Counted from the first letter of the stretch, positions 17,263 through 26,354 are shown. The stretch is 43,734 nt of DNA from Candidatus Sabulitectum sp. (GCA_021107435.1 JAIOSV010000054.1:1-43734); one strand, 5' to 3'. Numbers and translations: made by a program. Notes: generated by a model not told the origin, from the sequence alone.

Positions 17263-18171
17263 ATGAAGAAAATTTTGACCGGTGCCGCAGTGCTATTGCT
17301 CTGTGCCTGCGGCGAAGAATTTACGGGTCTTGGGTCAGTTGATCTCCGTGTTACATCCATTACATTTCGTGATTCTGACCCCGCCACAATAACAGGAACG
17401 CTGCCTTCCGGCAAACCGGCAGAATTAATCCTTGCGATAGATGCCCCGCAGGTGAAGGGAATAACGGTTAAATATTCACAACAGGCAGACACCTCGGGGC
17501 TGATAGAAGCCAATAACACATTGAGCTTTCCTCTGTTTTCAGAACCTGGAGAAATTCAGACACCAAACGGAATAGCAGAAATTGAGATTCTGCATGACGG
17601 CCTGTTCTGGGTGCCCTCCTATTCCATTCGAACAGATAGCGGATCCAGAAAAGTTTATGCCACAGCCCTTCTGAACAACACCACAGCTCAGACATGGCAG
17701 GCAGATACAATTAGACTGGTAAACCCCGAGAACAGCTCTGTAACCACAGCTACAGGACGAATCACCATAAAGCCCGGCACGAACCCCGTACCATGGTGGG
17801 ATGCTCCGGCAGGTACCCCGGAAGCCGTAATAACTTACGGCTGGCCGATCCAGGGCCGCTGGAACCCGATGATTGTCGTTTACTGCCCGGCGGCGGGAAG
17901 GGTTGAAAGCTGGGCAGAGAGTATCTACCAGCGGAATGATACCCTCTGGTTTCCGGCTGACTCTCTGATTGAACTGGATCTTACCTGGCAGCAGATGCCC
18001 GGTGAATACTACTGTTTCATGGAGGCCATATCCCTGACAGATTCAACAGTGCACTGGAGAATCCAGTGGCCGGAAAATCTTCCCAGAGGAGCCACTATTG
18101 ATCCGGGCATAGAGAGCTTTGAACTCTCTTCAGGAGAAGCCATTACAATACTGTACAGAGAGGTCTACTGA
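17263..18171 (+). CDS. Predicted lipoprotein
   Basis: 302 residues from ATG 17263. The start MKKILTGAAVLLLCACGEEF is a lipoprotein signal with a lipobox-like LCAC, so the protein should be anchored by Cys16 in a membrane. The rest is beta-rich with several Ig-like or jelly-roll-like strands and no catalytic motif that I recognise. The ribosome site is weak; the in-frame ATG at 17254 is an alternative. It is the last chromosomal gene before the tRNA and the integrated element. Confidence 0.65.
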   Translation: MKKILTGAAVLLLCACGEEFTGLGSVDLRVTSITFRDSDPATITGTLPSGKPAELILAIDAPQVKGITVKYSQQADTSGLIEANNTLSFPLFSEPGEIQTPNGIAEIEILHDGLFWVPSYSIRTDSGSRKVYATALLNNTTAQTWQADTIRLVNPENSSVTTATGRITIKPGTNPVPWWDAPAGTPEAVITYGWPIQGRWNPMIVVYCPAAGRVESWAESIYQRNDTLWFPADSLIELDLTWQQMPGEYYCFMEAISLTDSTVHWRIQWPENLPRGATIDPGIESFELSSGEAITILYREVY

Positions 18172-18183
18172 CCCGTACACTCC

Positions 18184-18212
18184 TTGACCATTTACTCCAA
18201 ATTTGCTAGAAT
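18184..18212 (+). promoter_or_regulatory. Sigma70-type promoter of tRNA-Arg
   Basis: TTGACC (18184-18189), 17-base spacer, TAGAAT (18207-18212). Transcription would start near 18219, about eight bases before the mature tRNA, as is usual for tRNA genes. Confidence 0.7.
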
Positions 18213-18226
18213 AGCGTTCCTGCGGT

Positions 18227-18303
18227 GCGCCCGTAGCTCAATTGGATAGAGCATCTGGCTACGGACCAGAAGGTTTGGGGTTCGAGTCCCTTCGGGCGTG
18301 CCA
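18227..18303 (+). tRNA. tRNA-Arg (anticodon ACG), CCA encoded
   Basis: Seven-base acceptor stem GCGCCCG/CGGGCGT with a G1-U72 wobble, D arm AGCTCAATTGGATAGAGC, anticodon stem TCTGG/CCAGA with loop CTACGGA giving anticodon ACG, T loop TTCGAGT and an encoded CCA end (18301-18303). The outermost T-stem pair (T-T) is mismatched. The 3' half is overlapped antisense by the recombinase frame, and no terminator follows within the next 100 bases; this gene is the probable integration target of the element to its right. Confidence 0.93.
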
Positions 18304-20025
18304 AGAGGTAGTACACACGAACCCATCAAGGATTGGTCCGAACCAAGCTGATCCGATATAGCCCCCACCTCTTTTTTTAACCTTATTCGGATCAGATGCA
18401 TGTCTTGCAAGCTTGTGCAAAGATCCTGCATTAAGGTGTATTTCAATTTCTTCGAGTCCAACACTAATTTCGCCTATAACCGCTTTAATAAGAGCTCTCT
18501 GCTTGTCAGGCTCAAATACTGTCTCGCAGGTCACTAGGATCTCCAGAGAGCGCTTCAGGAAGTCTTCAGAGATAAGATATCTGCTTAGCTCCTCAATGTT
18601 TCTGCTCTGCTCCTCAAGGAGCTTATCAAGCTTAGATTTCTCATTTGCATTTTCCTTTATATCGTTCATATATCGGTGGAATGCTGAAGAATCTGCTTCT
18701 GGATCTGTTGCTTCAAGGGCCTTATAGATTCCATTTTTTAATGTTGTAAGCTCTTTGATCCTGCGTTCAGTAGTTCGCTTGATTTTCTTTTTATCGGGCA
18801 GAGACTCCATCAATTCCCTATTGGTGAAGTCAACTATCTGCTGGATATATGATGGATTAGACAGAACGGTGTTGCGTATGTGATCCTTGATGCTTTCATC
18901 AAGAACCTGGGCCACTATATAGTTACGTTTCCTCCCTTTGTACTTCTTCGAAACTTCAATCCTACCAGAGCAATCCTTGTTCTTGCATGCATAGTAATTT
19001 TGGATATTACCCTTATTCTTTCCTTTTCTTATCTCAGTACTGTCTGCTTCCATTGGTGTGTCGCAGAAGCCACATTTCACAATTCCAACTAGAGGATAAT
19101 CATAAGTTTTGCTGTTGGGACTCTGGCGAGAAAAGGATTCCTCAATTTCTGCAATTATGGAAGATGCCCTTTGGAAGGTTGTATCTGATACTATATTGGG
19201 CCAGTCCTCTCTGTTTTCCGGAACATAGGACTCGTATTCACCATCTTCTTTGTTTCGATCCTTTACGTGTCTTTCCAGAACACCAATGTATACCTTGTTT
19301 TTAAGGATTTTCTTAAGTCCCTTGCCTATAAACTTGTTACCCTTCTTGGTCTTATAGCTTCTCGAGTTGAGATATGCTGCAGCTTTTGTGTAAGATCTCG
19401 TTTCGATGAATTTAGTAAACATCTCCCTGACAATAGCGGCCTCTGCATCATTTATGATGTAGTATCCCTTCCTCTTGGGATCTCTATCATATCCAAAGGG
19501 GAGACTTCCACCAGATCTTCTTCCCCTATCGTACATTGTCCTATGTGCTTTGGTTACTTTTTCAGAGATTTGACCTCGCTGCATTTCCGCAACTGCCATC
19601 ATAATTGTCATGACGAGTTTACCACCCGAGGTGGCTGTATCTATCTGATATTGAGTTACAACGATGTCTGCTTCATTTTCCTGAAGGAAGTGGAAGAATT
19701 GTAGGAATTTTTCTACACTGCGACCAAATCGATCTAAAGTCGTTGCTATTACAAGATTTACCAGACCATTTTCGACATCATTTCTAAGGTCATGGATCCT
19801 CGGATCCTCTAGTGATTTGTCACCAGGAACGCCATCAAGTAAGTATTCCGCGTGTAGCACATACTCAGGTTCATTGGTTGGACTTTTCCCGTGAATACCC
19901 TCGTGCTTCTTGTTAAGGAACTCAAGATAACTAGAGAGTTGCGCTCGCTGGTTGACTGGAGAATCACCTCTGGTTTTCCCCTGTCTAGCATCACTCACTC
20001 TTATTACAAAAGCACATTTTATCAT
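18259..20025 (-). CDS. Large serine recombinase (integrase) truncated by the tRNA
   Basis: 588 residues with GGGAGGGA before ATG 20025. The resolvase domain holds nucleophile S11 (IRVSDARQ) and LDRFGRS (98-103); the recombinase domain follows (about 165-300); a zinc ribbon has C318, C321, C347 and C352; a coiled coil lies at about 405-485. Enzymes of this kind join an element's attP to a chromosomal attB through serine-linked breaks. From residue 575 (WHARRDSNPKPSGP) the frame is simply the antisense of the tRNA and stops in its anticodon loop. The native C terminus is therefore missing. A start-less HTH tail at 40102-40449 continues the same frame from the same WHA codons and is the likely lost end (see findings). 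Confidence 0.9.
   Translation of the reverse strand: MIKCAFVIRVSDARQGKTRGDSPVNQRAQLSSYLEFLNKKHEGIHGKSPTNEPEYVLHAEYLLDGVPGDKSLEDPRIHDLRNDVENGLVNLVIATTLDRFGRSVEKFLQFFHFLQENEADIVVTQYQIDTATSGGKLVMTIMMAVAEMQRGQISEKVTKAHRTMYDRGRRSGGSLPFGYDRDPKRKGYYIINDAEAAIVREMFTKFIETRSYTKAAAYLNSRSYKTKKGNKFIGKGLKKILKNKVYIGVLERHVKDRNKEDGEYESYVPENREDWPNIVSDTTFQRASSIIAEIEESFSRQSPNSKTYDYPLVGIVKCGFCDTPMEADSTEIRKGKNKGNIQNYYACKNKDCSGRIEVSKKYKGRKRNYIVAQVLDESIKDHIRNTVLSNPSYIQQIVDFTNRELMESLPDKKKIKRTTERRIKELTTLKNGIYKALEATDPEADSSAFHRYMNDIKENANEKSKLDKLLEEQSRNIEELSRYLISEDFLKRSLEILVTCETVFEPDKQRALIKAVIGEISVGLEEIEIHLNAGSLHKLARHASDPNKVKKRGGGYIGSAWFGPILDGFVCTTSWHARRDSNPKPSGP
18295..18303. other. Proposed left attachment core (tRNA 3' end)
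   Basis: The nine bases GGCGTGCCA end the tRNA. The same nine bases recur at 40423-40431 and 43302-43310, each time bordering a displaced recombinase-like tail. In addition GGGTTCGAGT of the T arm (18278-18287) recurs exactly at 40401-40410. The role as a recombination core is inferred. Confidence 0.5.
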
Positions 20026-20783
20026 AAATTCCCTCCCTTACCTCCGAATAATGATTCAAAGGCAAGGAAGAGGAAAGGGGGGAGAACTTCAGATTAGCAG
20101 AGCAAAGCGCTTAAGACACTTCCTGGATGTTCATTTTTTCGGAGTCTTTTCCTCCAATGTTTACACTTGGGTGACTCCTGCAACTCAGCACGAAGGAGGA
20201 GAAGGCTTGTAGCACTTCTTTGGTAAGAGGTGGATCATGAACCTTGAGCTTCTGCTTGTACTCACTCTTATCCATACTCGATCGACCCCTTCCTTCGGAA
20301 GGGTTCGATAGTACTATTGGTTAGTATAACAGGCAAAAGAAAGCTCTTTTTTTACTAGCTCTATAGCAAAAAGTAGTGCTATAAATAGACGGCGTGATAA
20401 CGGGGTCTGGTATCTGATCGCAACACATGAGCGCCCTCCTCAGAGAGGAATTCCATATAGATGGATTTGATCTGAGAAGACTCAACGGACGGCCAAAGTT
20501 TTCGACCACCTGAAGAACCTAGGGGGCTCATTCCAAAGCCCCAGAGTGTTGCCTATCTGTTGATAAGCGCTCAGTTTAAATTTCATGCTCTTATGTGAGC
20601 TTGAATGATTCTATTTTGATCTTGCTCAATCGTCAAGAAAAAGAAGTACGTTTCGAAGGACTGTGTGTCACATTAGACAGACTAGCTTTGTAATTGTGGC
20701 CACAAAAGATTCTTAAAAGAGCAGTAGTATCAAGAAGTTATAGAGATATTGCTAGGTCGATAAGAGTGAAAGATTCTTCATGT
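20026..20783. other. Non-coding stretch upstream of the recombinase, with one strong inverted repeat
   Basis: No convincing gene. At 20282-20308 a 12-bp stem with one mismatch (TCGACCCCTTCC/GGAAGGGTTCGA) closes a three-base loop; neither strand has a T-run after it, so it looks like a protein-binding or recombination-related palindrome rather than a terminator. The rest is A/T-rich and probably holds the promoters of the two flanking minus-strand genes. Confidence 0.45.
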
Positions 20784-21317
20784 TTACCACAACCGAGATG
20801 CGGCGAGTTCACGAAACTGTGGAGACAATGCTGGCTCAATGCAGCTTAATGCCATGGCACTATTTGTGTTAAGATCAATTGCATCATCAGAATTGTTCGG
20901 ATGTAAATGTGCAATGCAGTGTTCCGGGTCGGTACAGTCGAAATCCATGTGAATTTTTGCTGGCAAAAGTGAAGACTGGATTGTGAAGTTAGCCTTCGTT
21001 ACTGCCACGGTTCCAACTGACACATTCTTCTCCGGCTTGACGGTGAAATTACCATAAACGGTGATAGATGACCTTGGTTCATTTTCGAATTCTCCAGCGT
21101 AAGTACCGTTGCCGATAGGATGCATACCCATACTTGTCAGCACCTGTTCAGGTATACAAGTACTACCGAATTCAGAGATATATCTGATATAGAACCAGGC
21201 ACGATCGGCAGAATTGTGCAAGGAATTCTGAAGTTCTTCAAAATCACTGGACTCTACAAGACTTAGTGAATTAACGATTTGGCCGGTAGTTGATGTCCAC
21301 TTTTTTTGAGACCACAT
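20784..21317 (-). CDS. Hypothetical protein
   Basis: 177 residues with an ideal AGGAGGTGA site seven bases before ATG 21317, so it is very probably translated. It appears soluble, with a helical N-terminal third (SSDFEELQNSLHNSADRAWFY) and a beta-rich middle (SITVYGNFTVKPEKNVSVG). Two Cys/His pairs occur in DCTDPEHC. No family recognised. It sits alone between the recombinase and the recombination module, in the position where elements often carry regulators or accessory proteins. Confidence 0.6.
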   Translation of the reverse strand: MWSQKKWTSTTGQIVNSLSLVESSDFEELQNSLHNSADRAWFYIRYISEFGSTCIPEQVLTSMGMHPIGNGTYAGEFENEPRSSITVYGNFTVKPEKNVSVGTVAVTKANFTIQSSLLPAKIHMDFDCTDPEHCIAHLHPNNSDDAIDLNTNSAMALSCIEPALSPQFRELAASRLW

Positions 21318-21456
21318 TTAATCACCTCCTGTGCTTCAACTTCGACAATCTTGCGTTATAAATAAGATAGAGAAGTCTATGTAACCTAACACATTACTTT
21401 TCACACACACATTTGCTTCCATGTAGGGGGTTCATCAGTACGAAGGGAGGTGTACT

Positions 21457-21561
21457 ATGCTCAGTGTTGTCATTCGCAAATCCTTAGAGGAGATCGCAAT
21501 CGTTTTGGCAGTTCTGTTTGTCAGAAGCCTGTTTGCGGGAGACGAATCTCGTCAGCAGTAG
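21457..21561 (+). CDS. Small hydrophobic peptide (34 aa)
   Basis: ATG 21457 follows AAGGGAGGTG at good spacing. The peptide has one hydrophobic helix (EEIAIVLAVLFVRSLFAG) and charged ends, like small membrane peptides of phages or type I toxins. A hairpin terminator follows at 21594-21632, making a compact single-gene unit. Function unknown; the strong ribosome site is the main support. Confidence 0.5.
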   Translation: MLSVVIRKSLEEIAIVLAVLFVRSLFAGDESRQQ

Positions 21562-21593
21562 AGAACCAGTAACTCACTAAAACTCAATGAAAT

Positions 21594-21632
21594 GCCCAGG
21601 AATCAGCAAATGAGCGGGACCCTGGGCTTTTT
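21594..21632 (+). terminator. Hairpin terminator after the small peptide
   Basis: GCCCAGG (21594-21600) pairs with CCTGGGC (21621-21627) across a 20-base loop and is followed directly by TTTTT (21628-21632). Confidence 0.6.
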
Positions 21633-21659
21633 CGTTACCAACAATCCTGAAGGGATTCC

Positions 21660-22445
21660 ATGGAACAGAAAGAGAGAAGCAGAGTGAAGGCCAGCTCGCC
21701 TCTTGCAGAGGTTAGAGCTGCCCGTGTTAGAGTAAATGGAGCCAATGTTACCCACAAGGGTATCGAGATCCTTAACGATGAAGGGGAGTGGGACTGCATC
21801 AACATCCACAGCGCTAATTACAACCTTATCTCAAATTCCCAGGTGGCTGAAGCTACAAATAGGATCCTATCAGAGAGCGTTATTCAGTGGACTCCAGAAA
21901 GAGAAGTATGGACCGGCAGATACTGGGCAAAGATTTTCAGATCTGATGTCGCCGTAGACGCCCCTCAGGTCGATGATACGCTCAGCCTTGGTCTCAGGGT
22001 GGAGAACAGTTACGATGGCTCCTGTCAGTTCCGCATGGTGTTGATGGGATATGTCTTGTCCTGCACTAACGGGCTTGTTTCTCCCAAGATGTTCTCGTCT
22101 TACACTATCAGACACTCTGGCAGTAATGATTTCAGCATGACATCAGCCTTGATGCATCTTGAAGAGGGTATTTCCCAGGTGAAGAACCTTGTTCCCAGGG
22201 TAAATAAGCTGAATGACATTCCGCTTACCATAGACCTGCTTGCTCGTGTTGCTAACGAAACTGCTCTTCCAAACGGGGAGTGGGGTCATATCACAAAACT
22301 TCTCGGAGGAACACACTCAGTCTGGGATCTGATGCAGGCCATCACTCACAGGCTCAGTCATCACGGCAGAGGAAGAGCCGGTCTTCAGAACGAGGAGAGG
22401 ATAGGCGACTACTTCCTTGACCACATCTACAGAGAAGTAGCTTGA
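21660..22445 (+). CDS. DUF932-like phage/plasmid protein
   Basis: 261 residues. The central part (VENSYDGSCQFRMVLMGYV followed by SCTNGLV) is the hallmark of DUF932 proteins, which are found on phages and plasmids beside recombination genes; their biochemical role is not established. Length is close to the shorter members. It opens a plus-strand cluster with the RadC-like, ERF-like and YqaJ-like genes. The ribosome site before 21660 is modest (GAAGGGAT), so a slightly later start is possible. Confidence 0.72.
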   Translation: MEQKERSRVKASSPLAEVRAARVRVNGANVTHKGIEILNDEGEWDCINIHSANYNLISNSQVAEATNRILSESVIQWTPEREVWTGRYWAKIFRSDVAVDAPQVDDTLSLGLRVENSYDGSCQFRMVLMGYVLSCTNGLVSPKMFSSYTIRHSGSNDFSMTSALMHLEEGISQVKNLVPRVNKLNDIPLTIDLLARVANETALPNGEWGHITKLLGGTHSVWDLMQAITHRLSHHGRGRAGLQNEERIGDYFLDHIYREVA

Positions 22446-22555
22446 TACAGAAAACACCCCGAATCCATAAATCCAGGGCGTGTGTTAAGGTCATATAGAA
22501 ACACCTACATCTACAGTAACCTCTATGCACGCCCAAAACCCAAATGGAGATAATC

Positions 22556-23065
22556 ATGACCGAAAGAATGCTTGCTGAAGCTAAGCAGCTGGATCGGTTT
22601 ATCGTTACAGAGAAATGTGTCTTCAGCGTATCTGTTCGTTATCGTGAAGCGCCTTACCCTGTATATCAGATCGGGAGTTTTGATGCAGTGCAGGATCTTC
22701 TTGGCAACCTGTTTGAGGAGCAGCCCTATGAGGTAGTCTATGCCATTGCACTGGACAGCTTAAGTCGCTTCCTGGGATTTATGAAGATCGCAGAAGGCAC
22801 AGTGAACCAGGCGAAGCTGTACCTCCGGAAGATTCTTACCTTTCTTCTCTTGGATACAAACGCCACAGGGCTAATCCTGGCTCATAACCATCCAGGGGGA
22901 ACAGCGGAACCAAGCAGGGAAGACATCAAACTTACAGAGAGGCTTAAGAAGGCCGTACAGGACATTGAGGTTAAACTACTCGACCATGTCATCTATGTCC
23001 CCGGTAACTTTGGCAGCGATCCTGAATGGGTGTCCCTGCTTGCGTGTGGACATATCCCCAAATGA
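22556..23065 (+). CDS. RadC-like JAB/MPN-domain protein
   Basis: 169 residues from ATG 22556, which has GGAGA at good spacing (the earlier ATG 22544 has none). It carries the JAB metal-binding signature with HNHPGG (110-115) and the S120/D123 pair, plus the upstream glutamate in E80. The N-terminal helix-hairpin region of chromosomal RadC is absent, as in plasmid and phage versions such as YkfG/anti-restriction neighbours. It probably binds Zn2+; a role in element DNA processing is inferred from its neighbours only. Confidence 0.82.
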   Translation: MTERMLAEAKQLDRFIVTEKCVFSVSVRYREAPYPVYQIGSFDAVQDLLGNLFEEQPYEVVYAIALDSLSRFLGFMKIAEGTVNQAKLYLRKILTFLLLDTNATGLILAHNHPGGTAEPSREDIKLTERLKKAVQDIEVKLLDHVIYVPGNFGSDPEWVSLLACGHIPK

Positions 23066-23079
23066 GAGAGGAGGAGCCT

Positions 23080-23301
23080 ATGCCACATTCTTATGAAAGG
23101 AGATCCATGGAGTATGAGAAGTGGATCAAGATGCTGGACACAATCCTTCTTAACCGCTTCGGCATCTGTTCAAGTGACTCTTTCGATGAAGAGCAGCTCA
23201 AAGGTTTCTTCAGCAACAGGGATTCTCCAGCAGACATTGCTGGAGATTTAAAGTACAAGAGAGAACTGATTGAACTCAAAACCAAATTCGCCAGGAATTA
23301 G
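23080..23301 (+). CDS. Small hypothetical protein (73 aa)
   Basis: ATG 23080 has GAGGAG five bases upstream; an internal ATG at 23107 also has GAAAGG and could be used. The product is soluble and helical with charged ends (MLDTILLNRFGICSSDSFDEEQLK). It lies 14 bases after the RadC-like gene and 17 before the next small gene, so it is part of the same operon. No family recognised. Confidence 0.6.
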   Translation: MPHSYERRSMEYEKWIKMLDTILLNRFGICSSDSFDEEQLKGFFSNRDSPADIAGDLKYKRELIELKTKFARN

Positions 23302-23318
23302 TGACGAAAGGAGTGTAG

Positions 23319-23414
23319 ATGTCCAGCATAAAAAAGAGCGTTAAGAAGATGGTCAAGTCCATCAGCAGAACAACCAGGATGGCAAAGATTATCTCCAGAC
23401 TTGCCCGGAGATAA
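23319..23414 (+). CDS. Very small, highly basic peptide (31 aa)
   Basis: ATG 23319 follows GAAAGGAG. The peptide (MSSIKKSVKKMVKSISR... ending ARR) has about eleven Lys/Arg and no acidic residue and would form an amphipathic helix, so it could bind nucleic acid or membranes. It sits between operon genes with close spacing. Real translation is likely but not proved. Confidence 0.5.
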   Translation: MSSIKKSVKKMVKSISRTTRMAKIISRLARR

Positions 23415-23447
23415 AGCCTGTTGGTGAAGCAACAGAAAGGACTTATC

Positions 23448-24311
23448 ATGACTGATGAGAAAAGAAAAGTGGAGATTAAAGAGTCTGCAGATAACAAACC
23501 TTCAGAGCCACTGATACCGGACATATTCGAGGTATCTACATCCATGCCTGATCCACAGGGGCAGTTCAATGCTGTTCCTCCGGTTGAAATCGCAACCAAG
23601 GTTCTGCAGGTCCAAGGGAGGCTGGGAGCACTGTTCCCAAGCGGTGTAATGAACATTCGAGGGAATGAAGTGAAGTATATCACCAAGCACCAGGTTATCA
23701 ACGCCCTCGTCCCCCTGATGATGGATTCCGGGCTTGTCTGCATTTATGGTGGCATTCATCACATCGATACGCTGGATAAGAGAACTACTCTCGTTGGTAG
23801 CCCTCGCAGAGAAGTTACATTCCTCAAGGAGAGGCTCTGGGCTGTATACCACCTTGTTGATGTGGACACAGGGGCAAAGTATTCCCAGATGATTCCAGCA
23901 GATGTGTCGGGAATGGATGCAAAGAACGCCACGGTTGCCTTGGCCTTTGGCGAACGAGACTTTCTTTCACAGGTCTTCATGATTCGTGCAAAGGGAGATG
24001 CAGCTTCCGTGGAGGATCTCCAGATGGAGGATTACTCTCCACTCAGTGTTGCCCGTAATCTGGATATGGAGGGCATTCGGGAAACCCTTGAAATCAAGGC
24101 TACCAATGCAATTCACCGAGTCAGCAGGAGAAAGGTTGATGAGGAAGCCCAGCGCAGGGGTATAACTGTTCAGGCTCGTACTGAGGAGATGAATTCAACC
24201 GAGCTCATGGAAGTAATCGATATCTGTATGGAGTTGATGAACCCATCCTCAGCTAAAGACCATCTTGCCAGTATAGGAAGGGAGAAGCACAATGATCCCC
24301 GATCTGCCTAG
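23448..24311 (+). CDS. ERF-like single-strand annealing protein
   Basis: 287 residues from ATG 23448 (GAAAGG at good spacing). The core (ITKHQVINALVPLMMDSGL, then AVYHLVDVDTGAKYSQ and NATVALAFGERDFLSQVFMI) follows the ERF-superfamily pattern of a helix with LxxLxxxGL, a beta hairpin with polar substrate description, and a helix rich in small residues before a strand. ERF proteins anneal complementary single strands in phage recombination. The direct overlap (20 bases) with an exonuclease gene of the YqaJ/lambda-exo type supports a two-component recombinase. The similarity is by pattern, so Rad52-like alternatives remain. Confidence 0.65.
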   Translation: MTDEKRKVEIKESADNKPSEPLIPDIFEVSTSMPDPQGQFNAVPPVEIATKVLQVQGRLGALFPSGVMNIRGNEVKYITKHQVINALVPLMMDSGLVCIYGGIHHIDTLDKRTTLVGSPRREVTFLKERLWAVYHLVDVDTGAKYSQMIPADVSGMDAKNATVALAFGERDFLSQVFMIRAKGDAASVEDLQMEDYSPLSVARNLDMEGIRETLEIKATNAIHRVSRRKVDEEAQRRGITVQARTEEMNSTELMEVIDICMELMNPSSAKDHLASIGREKHNDPRSA

Positions 24312-25365
24312 AATCAGGAAGAGCAAGGATTGGCATATCCAGAGAATGAAGGGATTAGGCGGCTCAGATTGGGCCGCCATTCTTTCAGATCATTATCCAC
24401 ATGACTACAAATGGAGTTGCTTGAGACGGCTCTACTACACGAAGAAAGGCGTGAAGCCAGACTTCCCTGAAATGACATCCAGAGCTGCGAAGAGGGGCAA
24501 CATCCTTGAGCCAGTAGTTGCTGAGCTTTTCCAGGCACATACCGGCTGTACATTCACAGACAAGATTCCCCTGGCAAAAGAGTTGTATCCCGGGAAACCT
24601 GTTCCTGAGTGGTGGATTGGGAATCCGGACTACATCGCTGTCATGCCTGGAAACAGTACACAGGGTCTTGAGTGTAAAACCATGAACAGCTTCGTATGGA
24701 AACAATTCATCGAGAATGGTCTCCCTGTCAGTTATGAGATCCAACCTCAGCACTACATTGGACTAACCGGTCTTGATGTTTTTCATGTTGCTGTTGTATG
24801 GCCTGATGGACTGGAATTTCAAACGGAGCCCGTTCCCAGGAGTGAAGATATGCTCAGACTTATGGTCGATGCTGGAGAGTGGTTCATGAAGAAGATACTC
24901 ATTCAAGGTAAGGCACCTGCGCATGCCCCTGTATCAGAACAACGGTGTGCTGGATGTGTGTACGCCAGGAGATGCCTTGGGCAATCGTACTGGGAACAAC
25001 ACGAGCTGGATCTCACAGATCTATCAAGTGATGAAATTCTCTACAATTTCCTTAACCAGCTTGAGGCTCTTAAAGCTGATAAAAATTCCGTTAAGCTTGC
25101 AGATAAACTACAGGACCAGATAAAGAGCCATATCAAAATCAATCATGGAGATGATATTGAGTGGTTCTTCTGCAGGGAACATGAAATCACCTGGAAGAAA
25201 AGTATGGGCTCCAGATTTCAGAAGGATGAACTTCTTGCTGATGAGCCTTCAATAGCTCCCAAGCTTCGAGCCTATACGAAGTTCTTCCCGAGGCGGACCT
25301 TCTCGCCTAAGATTACGAGGAAGAGCATGAATAGGTGGGAGACCATGCGAGTCGTTGCTGGGTGA
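24292..25365 (+). CDS. YqaJ/lambda-exonuclease-like nuclease
   Basis: 357 residues. PD-(D/E)xK motifs are visible: GGSDWAAIL (23-31), E73 in GNILEPVVAELF, D113 in GNPDYI and ExK at 127-129 (GLECKT), then the QPQHYIG helix. It should degrade one strand of duplex DNA ends and hand it to the annealing protein encoded just upstream (20-base overlap). A cysteine group C219, C222 and C228 (CAGCVYARRC) resembles part of the Fe-S binding region in Cas4/AddB-like nucleases, which is unusual for simple YqaJ proteins. The C-terminal third is charged and helical. Confidence 0.82.
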   Translation: MIPDLPRIRKSKDWHIQRMKGLGGSDWAAILSDHYPHDYKWSCLRRLYYTKKGVKPDFPEMTSRAAKRGNILEPVVAELFQAHTGCTFTDKIPLAKELYPGKPVPEWWIGNPDYIAVMPGNSTQGLECKTMNSFVWKQFIENGLPVSYEIQPQHYIGLTGLDVFHVAVVWPDGLEFQTEPVPRSEDMLRLMVDAGEWFMKKILIQGKAPAHAPVSEQRCAGCVYARRCLGQSYWEQHELDLTDLSSDEILYNFLNQLEALKADKNSVKLADKLQDQIKSHIKINHGDDIEWFFCREHEITWKKSMGSRFQKDELLADEPSIAPKLRAYTKFFPRRTFSPKITRKSMNRWETMRVVAG

Positions 25366-25398
25366 AGACTATGTATAGACTATAGATAGACTATAAAT
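25366..25398 (+). repeat. Three 11-bp direct repeats (AGACTAT + 4)
   Basis: AGACTAT begins at 25366, 25377 and 25388, an exact 11-base period, immediately after the YqaJ stop codon. The same heptamer occurs at 28816 and inverted at 28836-28842. Iteron-like spacing of one helical turn suggests binding by a protein of the element. Confidence 0.6.
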
Positions 25399-25620
25399 TC
25401 TTCCCCATACTCTATACCGCTTTATCTGGTAACTCCAGCTCCTGATAGAAAACCACGCACTTTCATCCCGTGTTAATGATGTAGTAGCCGTATCCAAGGG
25501 TTCGGATGGATATGCCCATACCCTTGTATACGAAGTCTGTAGGCTAATTAAGGAAAGTATCGCGGCCCTTCAGTCAAATACCCTTTCTGAAAAAAACCAT
25601 AACCACGAGAGGCAGATATC

Positions 25621-26331
25621 ATGATGACCAACACTGATACGAAAGCTGTTGGATATGTGAGAGTCAGTACTGATGAACAGGCAAGAAACGGTCAGAGCCT
25701 TCAAGCACAGAAAGCATCGATCAGAGAGTGGGCGGATAAAGCCCATACACAACTCTTAAGGATATTTGAGGATGCCGGGATAAGCGGGGCCAAGCTCAGA
25801 CAAAGACCAGCCCTACTGGATGCCCTGAAGGTCTCCTGTGAGCAGAAAGCAGTTCTCATTGTTTATTCCCTGTCCAGACTCTCTCGCAGCACCAAGGATA
25901 CACTTCAAATAGCCGAGAAGCTGGATAAGGCTGGAGCAGATCTTGTGAGTCTTTCCGAGAAAATCGACACCACAAGCGCATCTGGGAAAATGCTCTTCAG
26001 GTTGATGGCTGTACTTAATGAATTCGAAAGGGATCAGATATCAGAGAGAACATCAGTTGCGCTTCAGCACATGAAGGCCAAGGGACTTGTTTACTCTCCT
26101 ATTCCTTTTGGGTACAAGCGAGATGGTGATAGGCTTATTCCTGTAGTGGAAGAGTTGCAGGCTCTTGAGATGATGAAACACTTCAGAACCCAGGGAAAAA
26201 GCTATGCTTGGATTGCCAAACATCTTATAGAAGAGAGCGTTCCCACAAAGAACGGTGGTAAGTGGTATCCCGCAACAGTGAGACGTATGCTGAAGAATGC
26301 TCTTCATGTAAGCAAAGCTAGTGTGCTGTAG
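25621..26331 (+). CDS. Small serine recombinase (resolvase/invertase family)
   Basis: 236 residues. Nucleophile S16 lies in GYVRVSTDEQ; the catalytic arginines are in SLSRLSRS, and the E helix region is FRLMAVLNEFERDQISER. A short recombinase-domain C terminus follows (PFGYKRDGDR ... PATVRRMLKNALH) but the zinc ribbon is absent, so the protein is shorter than a large serine integrase. It could resolve or invert element DNA or be a truncated integrase. GAGAGG precedes the ATGATG start; the second ATG (25624) is an alternative. Confidence 0.85.
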   Translation: MMTNTDTKAVGYVRVSTDEQARNGQSLQAQKASIREWADKAHTQLLRIFEDAGISGAKLRQRPALLDALKVSCEQKAVLIVYSLSRLSRSTKDTLQIAEKLDKAGADLVSLSEKIDTTSASGKMLFRLMAVLNEFERDQISERTSVALQHMKAKGLVYSPIPFGYKRDGDRLIPVVEELQALEMMKHFRTQGKSYAWIAKHLIEESVPTKNGGKWYPATVRRMLKNALHVSKASVL

Positions 26332-26354
26332 CAGAATTTTCTATTGCCATCTCT

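Noticed and set aside
20282-20308. Terminator for the recombinase region
   Set aside because: The stem is strong but neither strand has a T-run after it, and no gene ends next to it.
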